9,037 nucleotides of DNA from JASHSH01 sp036490215 (lineage in GTDB: Bacteria > Pseudomonadota > Alphaproteobacteria > Rhodospirillales > Magnetospirillaceae), in the NCBI GenBank assembly GCA_036490215.1, contig DASXEH010000049.1:1-9037 (forward strand), in the 5' to 3' direction. Below, in pieces: positions 1 through 5,432 of the stretch. The notes beneath the pieces are model-generated. The model did not search any database, was not told where the DNA came from, and saw only the letters and a list, made by a program, of their open reading frames with translations. The number at the start of each line of letters is the position of its first letter. The first letter of the stretch is position 1. The position numbers and the translations under genes are program-made.

Positions 1-51
1 CAGATCGGCAAGAACGAAATCGCGATCGACAGTTAGTTTGGCTGACAGCAT
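1..51 (-). CDS. N-terminus of probable GH51 alpha-L-arabinofuranosidase (partial)
   Basis: Reading from an ATG at 51 toward the left edge gives 17 open codons, MLSAKLTVDRDFVLADL, with no stop before the window ends. An AGGG Shine-Dalgarno lies 5 bases upstream of the ATG. The pattern LTVDRDF followed by a short hydrophobic/acidic stretch resembles the start of intracellular GH51 alpha-L-arabinofuranosidases, which typically begin with a beta-strand of the form V-x-D-x-x-F before the 'RLFGSFxEH' segment (recalled from family knowledge; that segment would lie outside the window). No signal peptide is visible, consistent with a cytoplasmic enzyme that removes terminal alpha-L-arabinofuranosyl units from imported oligosaccharides. 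It follows the MalG-type permease by 47 bases on the same strand, so it is probably in the same operon. The coding call is fairly secure. The family call rests on 17 residues plus the arabinan context and is tentative. Confidence 0.55.
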   Translation of the reverse strand, partial: MLSAKLTVDRDFVLADL

Positions 52-98
52 GGCTACCCTGGCTATTTAGAGAAAAGGAAAGAGGACGCCGACATCGG

Positions 99-944
99 TC
101 ACCCTTTGATGCCGGCGGAAATGGCAATGGCGTCGGTCACCCGACGCTGGAATACGAGATAGGCAACCACCACCGGAGCGGCCGCCATGACGGCAACAGC
201 AAGATTGCGCGCATATTGCACGCCGAAGGCCTCATGCACCTGAGTGACGCCGACGGTCACAGTCATCATCGTGTCTGATGTCTGCGCCAGGAACGGCCAA
301 AAGAAATTGTCCCAGGCGCCGATGAAAGTGACGATGGCCAGCGCGGTGGTCACGCCCCAACTCATCGGCATATAGACTTTGGCGAACAGGCGAAATTCAT
401 CTGCGCCGTCAATCACCGCTGCCTCGCGATATTCCTTGGGAATACCATCGAAGAACTGTTTGTAGACGATCACCGTCACCGGCGCGATCAGTTGCGGCAA
501 GACGATGCCGGCCCAGGTGTTGATCAGACCGAAGTCATTCATCAGGATGAAATGGGTGATGATCAACGAGGTCAGCGGCACCATGAAGCTGGCCAGCACA
601 AGCCCGTAGAGTATGCGACGTCCCGGAAATTTGAGCTGCGAGATGGCATACGCGCAGGCCGCACTCATCGCGATCACCAATATCGTAATGGCGAGCGAGG
701 TGACGATCGAGTTGAGATACCAATAGGCGATCTTGGTGTGGTCGATGACGAAGCTATAGGCGTCAAGCGTCGGATCCAACGGGATCGGCTGGAAACCCGG
801 CTTCACCGTGTCGTATTCGTGCTTAAGCGTCGTGATTATCGCCCAGTAGATCGGGAAGAACCAGCAGACAGCAGCGGCCAAGGCGAAAGCCGTCAGCCCC
901 GCCGATGTGAAATTCCAACGGCCCCATCTCATCTGCCGGCTCAT
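99..944 (-). CDS. Carbohydrate ABC transporter permease, MalG type (CUT1), left system
   Basis: This 281-residue inner-membrane subunit forms half of the translocation channel of a CUT1 sugar importer. About six membrane segments are visible, beginning near residues 15-38, with others around 79-101, 111-133, 143-161, 199-221 and 248-265. The ATPase-docking EAA loop is intact: EAAVIDGADEF at 174-184, in the C-terminal half as expected for MalG. The open frame runs further upstream to 1226, but that part is a shadow of the preceding permease gene. The ATG at 944 (MSRQMRWGRW) is chosen because it overlaps the upstream stop as ATGA (941-944), the usual coupled arrangement for permease pairs, and gives the normal family length. 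Its partner is the MalF-type gene and its binding protein is encoded at 1901-3187. The substrate is inferred from neighbours to be an arabino-oligosaccharide; the permease sequence alone does not show it. Confidence 0.93.
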   Translation of the reverse strand: MSRQMRWGRWNFTSAGLTAFALAAAVCWFFPIYWAIITTLKHEYDTVKPGFQPIPLDPTLDAYSFVIDHTKIAYWYLNSIVTSLAITILVIAMSAACAYAISQLKFPGRRILYGLVLASFMVPLTSLIITHFILMNDFGLINTWAGIVLPQLIAPVTVIVYKQFFDGIPKEYREAAVIDGADEFRLFAKVYMPMSWGVTTALAIVTFIGAWDNFFWPFLAQTSDTMMTVTVGVTQVHEAFGVQYARNLAVAVMAAAPVVVAYLVFQRRVTDAIAISAGIKG

Positions 945-1819
945 GTCTGTTGTCTCACGCGCAACAGCTGGAACTGAAACACCGAGAAGACGACAATCAT
1001 TACGAATAGGAACAGCGCGATCGCCGCGCCATAGCCGCCATGATTCAGCTGGAACGACTGCTGATAGACGTCGAGCAGCACGACGTAGCTTTTGTTGAAC
1101 GGCCCGCCGCCCGTCAGCAGATAGACCTGATCGAAGATCTTGAATTGCAGGATCAGTTGGATCGTCAGCACCAGCGCGGTCACCGGCCAGATGAGCGGCC
1201 AGGTGATGCGGCGGAATTGATTCCACCGCCCGGCTCCGTCGAGCGCCGCGGCGTCATAGTAATCCTGCGGGATGTTGCGCAGGCCCGCGACGAACAGCAG
1301 CACGTTGAAGCCGTTGGTCCACCAGATGGTGATCCAGCCCACCATCGGCAACGACCAGTCGGCCTCGTGGAATACCGGCACCCGGCGGCCGGCGAACAGT
1401 TCGATTACGTACTGGCCGACGCCAAATTCCTTGTCGAGCACCCAGATCCAGATCTGGGTCACCACCGTGACAGGCAGGATGAAAGGCATAAAAAAGCAGG
1501 CGAGAACCACGCTTTGCAACCACCCCTTGAGCCGGATCACGGTCAAAGCGATGCCGAGCCCGATCAACGTATTGGGGATCACCGTCAGCACGACGAAATA
1601 GATCGTCTGCGTCACCGACTGGATGAACAGGTGGTCGCTGGCGAGCCTGATGTAGTTCTTAAAGCCGACCCAATTGCCGCTGCCGATCAACGGCCCATCG
1701 GTGAAGCTAAGCACGACCAGCTTGATCGTCGGATAGATGAAGAGAACAAGATAGGCAATGACGAACGGCGCCACGAAAACCATCGCGGCCAAAGCTTGGC
1801 GACGTTTGGGGTCGACCAT
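941..1819 (-). CDS. Carbohydrate ABC transporter permease, MalF type (CUT1), left system
   Basis: This 292-residue inner-membrane subunit pairs with the downstream MalG-type protein. A short cytoplasmic N-terminus (KRRQ near residues 5-8) precedes the first membrane helix at about 12-38. Residues 50-57 carry the WVGFKNY motif common in CUT1 MalF-type permeases, more helices follow, and the EAA-type loop is DAAALDGAGRW at 189-199. TGGGP at 236-240 is another hallmark of this subfamily. It lacks the large periplasmic domain of E. coli MalF, which is normal for the short MsmF/UgpA-like members. The ATG at 1819 has only a weak purine-rich ribosome site (GAGACGA), so translation may rely partly on readthrough from the upstream binding-protein cistron. 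The gene ends in a 4-base ATGA overlap with the MalG-type gene, and 81 bases containing a strong stem-loop separate it from the binding-protein gene. Confidence 0.93.
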   Translation of the reverse strand: MVDPKRRQALAAMVFVAPFVIAYLVLFIYPTIKLVVLSFTDGPLIGSGNWVGFKNYIRLASDHLFIQSVTQTIYFVVLTVIPNTLIGLGIALTVIRLKGWLQSVVLACFFMPFILPVTVVTQIWIWVLDKEFGVGQYVIELFAGRRVPVFHEADWSLPMVGWITIWWTNGFNVLLFVAGLRNIPQDYYDAAALDGAGRWNQFRRITWPLIWPVTALVLTIQLILQFKIFDQVYLLTGGGPFNKSYVVLLDVYQQSFQLNHGGYGAAIALFLFVMIVVFSVFQFQLLRVRQQT

Positions 1820-1845
1820 GATTCGTCTCGTTTGCCTAGATGATA

Positions 1846-1878
1846 GAGCCGACCGATGTCACTGACACCGGCCGGCTC
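1846..1878 (-). other. Intercistronic stem-loop between binding-protein and permease genes
   Basis: Arms 1864-1878 and 1846-1860 flank a 3-base loop (1861-1863). In the minus-strand RNA all 15 positions pair, two of them as G-U wobbles. Read as plus-strand RNA, the same two positions would be A-C mismatches, so the structure is complete only on the transcribed strand. It starts 22 bases after the binding-protein stop codon and no U-tract follows (the next transcript bases are UAUCAUCUAGG), so it is not a classical intrinsic terminator. In other sugar-importer operons, hairpins at this position protect the upstream message from 3' exonucleases and allow more binding protein than permease to be made. 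That role is inferred here. Confidence 0.8.
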
Positions 1879-1900
1879 CTATACTCGGCTTACGGCGTGA

Positions 1901-3187
1901 TTATTTCAGCTCGGATTCGAGCTGGTCACGCACTTGCGACACAGCATCGGCGGGCTTCAGCTGGCCGGCAAAAGCCGGCGCAATGAAGTTGACCACCGCT
2001 GCGTAGACCGGCGAGGCAACGCCCGCGATCTTCGACTTCGGATCGAACACGGCCGTTTTCGCCAGCGACGAATAGGTGGCGTTCGGCTGCATCTTCTTGA
2101 AGTCCTCGCTCTCGGTGACAGGCTTGTAGGCCGGAATGTGGCCAGCCGTCGCCCAGAACAGGCTGTGCTTGTTCATCCAGGCGATGACCTTCATCACAGC
2201 GGCCAGCTTTTCCTTGCTGATCGGGTTGCCCTTACGCGCGGGGATCGCGAAAGAGTGCGAGTCAGCCCATGTGGCCGGATGAGCGAACAAGGTCGGGATC
2301 TGGATCGCGCCCCATTCGAAACCCAGCTTTCCGTTCTTCGCCAGGTCGGTCATGGTCGGCACTTCCCACACACCGTTGATGTGGAAGGCGGCCTTGCCCG
2401 AGGTGAACAACGCGATCGAAGCCGGATAGTCGACGAGCTTCGGCGCCCAACCCTGGGCTTCCCAATTGGCGACCATCGAAACAACGTTCTCCGCCTTCTT
2501 GGCGTTGTCGCCCTCGAGCACCTTGTCGCCCTTCATGAACACACCGTCCTGCTGCGCGAGGAAGGTGTAGAGGATGCGCCAGGTGGTGCCGTCGTCGGAG
2601 CTAAACGAGATACCGGGATTGTCTTTGTCGGTGGTCAGCTTCTTCAACGCGGCATCGAAGTTGTCTTTGCCGTCAAGGCCCTTGGGCAGGCCGTTGTCGC
2701 CCAGGAGGCCGGCCGCCTTCAGCTTGGTCTTGTTGTAGTAGAGAACGATCGAGTGAATATCGAGCGGCACGCCGTAGAGCTTGCCGTCGACATGCAGACC
2801 TTCCCAGTCGCTCGGGAAATAATCGTCCTTCGAGAGGCCGACGCTCTTAAGGTCCTCGTCGGTGAAGGGCCGCAGCGTGCCAGTCGACACGCCCAGGGGC
2901 ATGCGCGACAGGTGATAGGTCATGACATCGGGACCTTCGCCGACGGCCGCCGAGGTCTGTACCTTCGTATAGAAGGGAGGGCCCCATTCCAGCGTCGTAG
3001 CCTGAATGTCGATGTCGGGATTTTCATCGTTGAACTGCTTGATCAGCGCCTTCATGCGGACGCCGTCGCCGCCGCCTAAGAAGTCCCACCAGACCACGTC
3101 GGTCTTGGCTTGAGCAACTTGGGCAACACTGGTCAATGCTAGCAGGGCGGCCGAAGCCACCGCTGTTAGTAGGAGTTTCGCTTTCAT
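1901..3187 (-). CDS. Sugar-binding protein of CUT1 ABC importer (family 1 solute-binding protein)
   Basis: This 428-residue periplasmic protein captures the sugar and delivers it to the permease pair encoded just downstream. Residues 1-27 are a signal peptide: MKAK at the N-terminus, a hydrophobic stretch rich in L and A, and an AQA/KTD signal-peptidase I site. There is no lipobox cysteine, so the mature protein should be soluble in the periplasm. The mature part has the family features: VVWWDF at 31-36, an FNDENPDIDI-type helix and strand near 52-61, GPDVMTYH near 85-92, a YGVPLDI segment near 138-144, and a C-terminal helix-rich lobe. The ATG at 3187 has a good ribosome site (AAGGAA). The gene is divergent from the GntR regulator across the control region, so the promoter of the left operon and the regulator's operator should lie there. 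The ligand is inferred from context to be an arabino-oligosaccharide. Confidence 0.93.
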   Translation of the reverse strand: MKAKLLLTAVASAALLALTSVAQVAQAKTDVVWWDFLGGGDGVRMKALIKQFNDENPDIDIQATTLEWGPPFYTKVQTSAAVGEGPDVMTYHLSRMPLGVSTGTLRPFTDEDLKSVGLSKDDYFPSDWEGLHVDGKLYGVPLDIHSIVLYYNKTKLKAAGLLGDNGLPKGLDGKDNFDAALKKLTTDKDNPGISFSSDDGTTWRILYTFLAQQDGVFMKGDKVLEGDNAKKAENVVSMVANWEAQGWAPKLVDYPASIALFTSGKAAFHINGVWEVPTMTDLAKNGKLGFEWGAIQIPTLFAHPATWADSHSFAIPARKGNPISKEKLAAVMKVIAWMNKHSLFWATAGHIPAYKPVTESEDFKKMQPNATYSSLAKTAVFDPKSKIAGVASPVYAAVVNFIAPAFAGQLKPADAVSQVRDQLESELK

Positions 3188-3398
3188 GGGCGCGTTCCTT
3201 CCCTGGCCTGAGTCACGGACCGGATTCTTGATTGAAGTCCGGCCTTCATGGGCGTGATCAACTCGTTTCCGATCGGTGATCGAACTGCCAACGGGCTAGA
3301 GAAAGTCTGCCCCCGGAACCAATCGGCCCAGGGGCAGTATGCTCGGAAGGGGCCGAGCGTTAATCTATGCCGCGATGGAGCAGGACTTGGATCACCGG

Positions 3399-3416
3399 GT
3401 CGGCTTCAGAGCCGAC
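3399..3416. repeat. Inverted repeat in the control region
   Basis: GTCGGCT and AGCCGAC form a perfect 7-bp inverted repeat around TCAG. It lies between the candidate promoter and the binding-protein start, so it would fold in the leader RNA of the left operon. No U-tract follows on either strand, so a terminator function is not supported. It could be a leader hairpin or a protein-binding palindrome. Confidence 0.5.
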
Positions 3417-3446
3417 ATCACGTAAAATTTTCTCCGTTTCCTCGTA

Positions 3447-3470
3447 TTTTGATATTATCATCATACAAAA
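3447..3470. promoter_or_regulatory. Candidate operator for the GntR regulator
   Basis: An imperfect palindrome has outer half-sites TTTTG (3447-3451) and CAAAA (3466-3470), 14 bases apart. Inside it is a perfect 11-base palindrome, TGATATTATCA (3450-3460). It overlaps the candidate -10 element of the left operon, a position suited to repression. FCD-type GntR proteins bind short palindromes in the promoter of their own or divergent genes. The exact consensus for this protein is unknown and the assignment is inference. Confidence 0.35.
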
Positions 3471-3484
3471 GAAGTTGGAGTCAA
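3454..3484 (-). promoter_or_regulatory. Candidate sigma-70-type promoter for the left operon
   Basis: On the minus strand TTGACT (3484-3479) matches five of six bases of a -35 box and GATAAT (3459-3454) five of six of a -10 box. The spacing of 19 is longer than the optimal 17, so a regulated or weak promoter is likely. Overlapping alternatives such as TATGAT at 3465-3460 fit less well, with a spacing of 13. Transcription would start near 3447 and run toward the binding-protein gene. Confidence 0.4.
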
Positions 3485-3511
3485 CATTTTCTAAAACCGC
3501 CAGCGGTGACC

Positions 3512-3545
3512 AACGCAACGCCGACCAGATTAGGTGCGTTGCGTT
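3512..3545. repeat. Long inverted repeat in the gntR leader
   Basis: AACGCAACGC (3512-3521) and GCGTTGCGTT (3536-3545) are perfectly complementary. Three further inner pairs (ACC 3524-3526 with GGT 3533-3535) form after a 2-base bulge, leaving an AGATTA loop. The stem of 10 plus 3 pairs ends 50 bases before the gntR ATG and would fold in the gntR leader RNA if transcription starts upstream of it. Each arm is itself a tandem repeat of a 5-base unit (AACGC AACGC). It may be a second operator used for autoregulation or an RNA structure. No U-tract follows. Confidence 0.5.
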
Positions 3546-3595
3546 CGGATGCTATGCACAACAGACTGGCGGCGAGAAAATTCTAAGGGGGCGAA

Positions 3596-4399
3596 ATGCT
3601 CGAACGCGACCTGGTTTCGGTCGGCACGATGAGCGCTCAGGTCGAGCGCAGCATCGGCATGCGCATCGTTTCGGGCGAATTCGCGCCCGGCGACTCGCTG
3701 CCGATCGAGAGCGAGCTGTGCGAGACCTATGGTGTGAGCCGCACGACGATTCGCGAGGCGATGAAACGCCTCGCAGCCAAACGCTTGGTTGACGTGTCGC
3801 CCAAGATCGGCACGCGCGTTCTACCGTTTGCCGATTGGAACTTGCTCGACCGCGATGTGCTGACCTGGCGGCTGAACGCACAGTTCGATCGCAAGATCGT
3901 CGAGGATATTTTCGAGATGCGGTTGTGCTTCGAGCCGCGCGCCTCGTTCCTCGCAGCGCGTGACGGATTGGCCGAAGACCACGATCATATTCTCCGCCAT
4001 TGCGCCGACCTCGCGGCCGGCTATGCCGAGAGCGCTTCACCCCGCGAAGTCTCCGAGGCTGCATTGGAATTCCATCTCTCGGTGATCAACGCTTCGCGCA
4101 ACGGCCTGTTCATCACCATCGGCAGCGCGATCAAATCGGCACTGCGCGCGTCGTCCGAAATGCTGCAGAAGCAGGCCGCGCGCCCGAGCGAAGATGTCGA
4201 ACTGCACGAGACGGTGGCCAAGGCGATCGCCGGGCGCAGGCCGCGGGAGGCCTCCCGCGCGATGGAAGAACTGCTCGAAGCGGCGCGAGCAAGACTGCTA
4301 CCGCTGACCATCGGCCCGGCACCGGTGACGGCAATTGCCGATGTTCAGGTGCAAGGGCCGATTCGCACGCCGCGCGCCAAAAAGGCGCGGACGCGCTAG
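3596..4399 (+). CDS. GntR-family transcriptional regulator, FadR/FCD subgroup
   Basis: This 267-residue DNA-binding regulator has an N-terminal winged helix-turn-helix at about 12-76. The recognition segment is ESELCETYGVSRTTIREAMK (38-57) and the wing is IGTRVLPF (71-78). A C-terminal all-helical FCD ligand domain spans roughly 98-230 and includes EDIFEMRLCFEP (103-114), EFHLSVINASRN (158-169, with H160) and LHETVAKAI (203-211, with H204). The histidine spacing resembles the metal-binding pocket of FCD domains, which often sense small carboxylates or sugar-derived acids. The tail after 240 is basic (PRAKKARTR) and not typical of the family. The ATG at 3596 is preceded by AGGGGG, so this start is preferred over M12. 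The gene is divergent from the binding-protein operon and converges on GH43, so it most likely controls the arabinoside genes on either side. Repressor or activator, and effector, cannot be told from sequence. Confidence 0.92.
   Translation: MLERDLVSVGTMSAQVERSIGMRIVSGEFAPGDSLPIESELCETYGVSRTTIREAMKRLAAKRLVDVSPKIGTRVLPFADWNLLDRDVLTWRLNAQFDRKIVEDIFEMRLCFEPRASFLAARDGLAEDHDHILRHCADLAAGYAESASPREVSEAALEFHLSVINASRNGLFITIGSAIKSALRASSEMLQKQAARPSEDVELHETVAKAIAGRRPREASRAMEELLEAARARLLPLTIGPAPVTAIADVQVQGPIRTPRAKKARTR
4373..4389 (-). other. GC hairpin just past the GH43 stop codon
   Basis: CGCGCC (4373-4378) and GGCGCG (4384-4389) pair around an AAAAA loop. On the minus strand the hairpin begins 6 bases after the GH43 stop, where a 3'-end structure would be expected, but it lies within the last codons of gntR and has no following U-tract. 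It may help define the 3' end of the right operon's message, or it may simply reflect the basic-rich codons of the GntR tail. Confidence 0.35.
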
Positions 4400-5424
4400 G
4401 GCACGATCGACGGCCAGCCGTCGATCCAAGTCAATTTATTGACGAAGAGGTTGCCCTGGCCCTGGGGCAAACGAAGCGCGTGGAAAACGATCAGGTCCCC
4501 GTCTTTCGGATCGATATAGACGGTCTGTCCGCCCGGCCCGCTCCACTCTTTCCCATCTCCGGCCAACAGTTCCGTACCGCCGCCGTCCATCATCGCCACG
4601 CCCTTGCGGTCGACGAACGGTCCATGCGGCGTTTTGCCGCGCCCGACCATGATGCGATAGGTCGCATTGTGCGGATCGGGCACACAGCACAGATCGAACG
4701 AGGCGAACAGATAGTAGAAGCCATCATGCTGTACGAGCGACGACGCCTCGATCGGGTGGTAGAGCACGTCTTTGCGCTCGGCTAACGCGTAGATCTTGGT
4801 GTCCACCTTCGACAGCATGCCTGTATCCGGATCGATGCGACGCTGCTTCAGGCCGGTCCAGAAACTGCCATAGCTCAACCAAATCTCGCCCTCGTTGACG
4901 ACGAGGATGTTGGGATCGATGGCATTGAAATCGTCACCCTGCTTCGACTCAAGCACGACGCCATGATCGATCCATTTGTAGTTGGGATCATGCCGATCGA
5001 GAGTCGTATTGGTGGCGAGCGCGATGACCGAGCGGTTCGAGCCGAAGGTCGAGCCGGCATAGTACAGGTGATAGAGGCCGTGGAAGTACGAGATGTCAGG
5101 CGCCCAGATGCCGCCGATGCCCGGCACCTTTTCCCTCAGCCAAGCTGGAAGGCCGCGGAAGACATTACCGCAGGCGATCCAGGTCTCCTTATCTTTGGAG
5201 CACCGGATGGGAATCGACTCGAAATTCGTGTCGCCCATATCGGTGCCGAAAACATAGTAGGTATCGCCCTGGCGGATAATGCTGGGATCGCGGAACGGCA
5301 TCACCGCACCCTTCATCCGATAGGCCTGAAAGATTCGCGCATCGGACGCCGAATCGGCCTGGGCTGCCGCGCCGGCCAACGTTGCGACAATCACCCCCGC
5401 GACAGCCAGCAGCCCTAGCCTCAT
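4396..5424 (-). CDS. Secreted GH43 arabinanase (endo-1,5-alpha-L-arabinosidase-like)
   Basis: A five-bladed beta-propeller hydrolase of 342 residues that probably cuts alpha-1,5-arabinan outside the cytoplasm. Residues 1-23 are a signal peptide (MRLGLLAVAG start, AQA/DS cleavage site). Catalytic residues by family pattern are D46 in FRDPSII (base), D170 in FNAIDPN (pKa modulator) and E226 in HPIEASS (acid). IWAPDISYFHGLYHLYY (106-122), LSYGSFWTG (183-191), ASFDLCC (241-247) and MMDGGGTELL (278-287) are typical of the endo-arabinanase branch. There is no carbohydrate-binding module. The frame also has an ATG at 5451 with AGGTGA upstream. The ATG at 5424 is preferred because AGGGA lies 5 bases ahead, it gives a compact signal peptide and it leaves an 8-base gap after the GH127 gene. 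The enzyme is last in the right operon. An exo-arabinosidase role is the main alternative. Confidence 0.87.
   Translation of the reverse strand: MRLGLLAVAGVIVATLAGAAAQADSASDARIFQAYRMKGAVMPFRDPSIIRQGDTYYVFGTDMGDTNFESIPIRCSKDKETWIACGNVFRGLPAWLREKVPGIGGIWAPDISYFHGLYHLYYAGSTFGSNRSVIALATNTTLDRHDPNYKWIDHGVVLESKQGDDFNAIDPNILVVNEGEIWLSYGSFWTGLKQRRIDPDTGMLSKVDTKIYALAERKDVLYHPIEASSLVQHDGFYYLFASFDLCCVPDPHNATYRIMVGRGKTPHGPFVDRKGVAMMDGGGTELLAGDGKEWSGPGGQTVYIDPKDGDLIVFHALRLPQGQGNLFVNKLTWIDGWPSIVP
4405..4443 (+). terminator. Candidate gntR terminator inside the 3' end of GH43
   Basis: Six bases after the gntR stop codon, GATCGACGGC (4405-4414) and GCCGTCGATC (4417-4426) form a perfect 10-bp inverted repeat with a 2-base centre. 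It is followed by AT-rich sequence holding a second small repeat, GTCAA-TTTA-TTGAC (4430-4443). There is no uninterrupted T-run, so termination efficiency is uncertain. The whole element lies in the last codons of the convergent GH43 gene, so the sequence is under coding and possibly structural constraint together. Confidence 0.45.
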
Positions 5425-5432
5425 TACGGTCC

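Larger units (their letters stand above)
3188..3595. promoter_or_regulatory. Divergent control region between binding-protein operon and gntR
   Basis: This is the only stretch over 300 bases without a convincing gene. Its centre (about 3421-3496) is markedly AT-rich against the GC-rich surroundings and holds the best promoter and operator candidates. Inverted repeats visible here: 7-bp arms at 3307-3313 and 3331-3337 (CTGCCCC/GGGGCAG), a compact hairpin at 3399-3416, TTTTG-N14-CAAAA at 3447-3470, and a long hairpin at 3512-3545. If transcription of the left operon starts near 3447, the binding-protein message has a leader of about 260 bases. A 112-codon plus-strand frame crosses the region but looks accidental. 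The regulator encoded next to it is the natural candidate to bind here. Confidence 0.8.

Noticed and set aside
52..98. Terminator between the MalG-type gene and the partial gene at the left edge
   Set aside because: No stable hairpin was found. The gap is short, with only a pyrimidine-rich stretch and the AGGG ribosome site, so continued transcription is more likely.
945..1226. Upstream extension of the left MalG-type frame
   Set aside because: It is out-of-frame sequence of the MalF-type gene, its translation is low-complexity and polar, and the ATG at 944 gives the normal length and an ATGA overlap.
1040..1843. Plus-strand frame of 267 codons opposite the MalF-type gene
   Set aside because: Antisense shadow with a highly charged, repetitive composition (D, Q, R, H) and no family resemblance.
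1934..3079. Long plus-strand open frame of 381 codons opposite the binding-protein gene
   Set aside because: An antisense frame kept open by GC-rich codons. It is rich in R, H, V and D, has no recognisable domain, and the minus-strand gene is unambiguous.
3307..3337. Inverted repeat CTGCCCC/GGGGCAG as a terminator
   Set aside because: The 17-base spacer is long, there is no T-run on either side, and no gene ends there.
3248..3586. Plus-strand frame of 112 codons across the control region
   Set aside because: It crosses the promoter, operator and hairpin elements, has no ribosome site or recognisable domain, and its composition changes with the AT-rich pocket.
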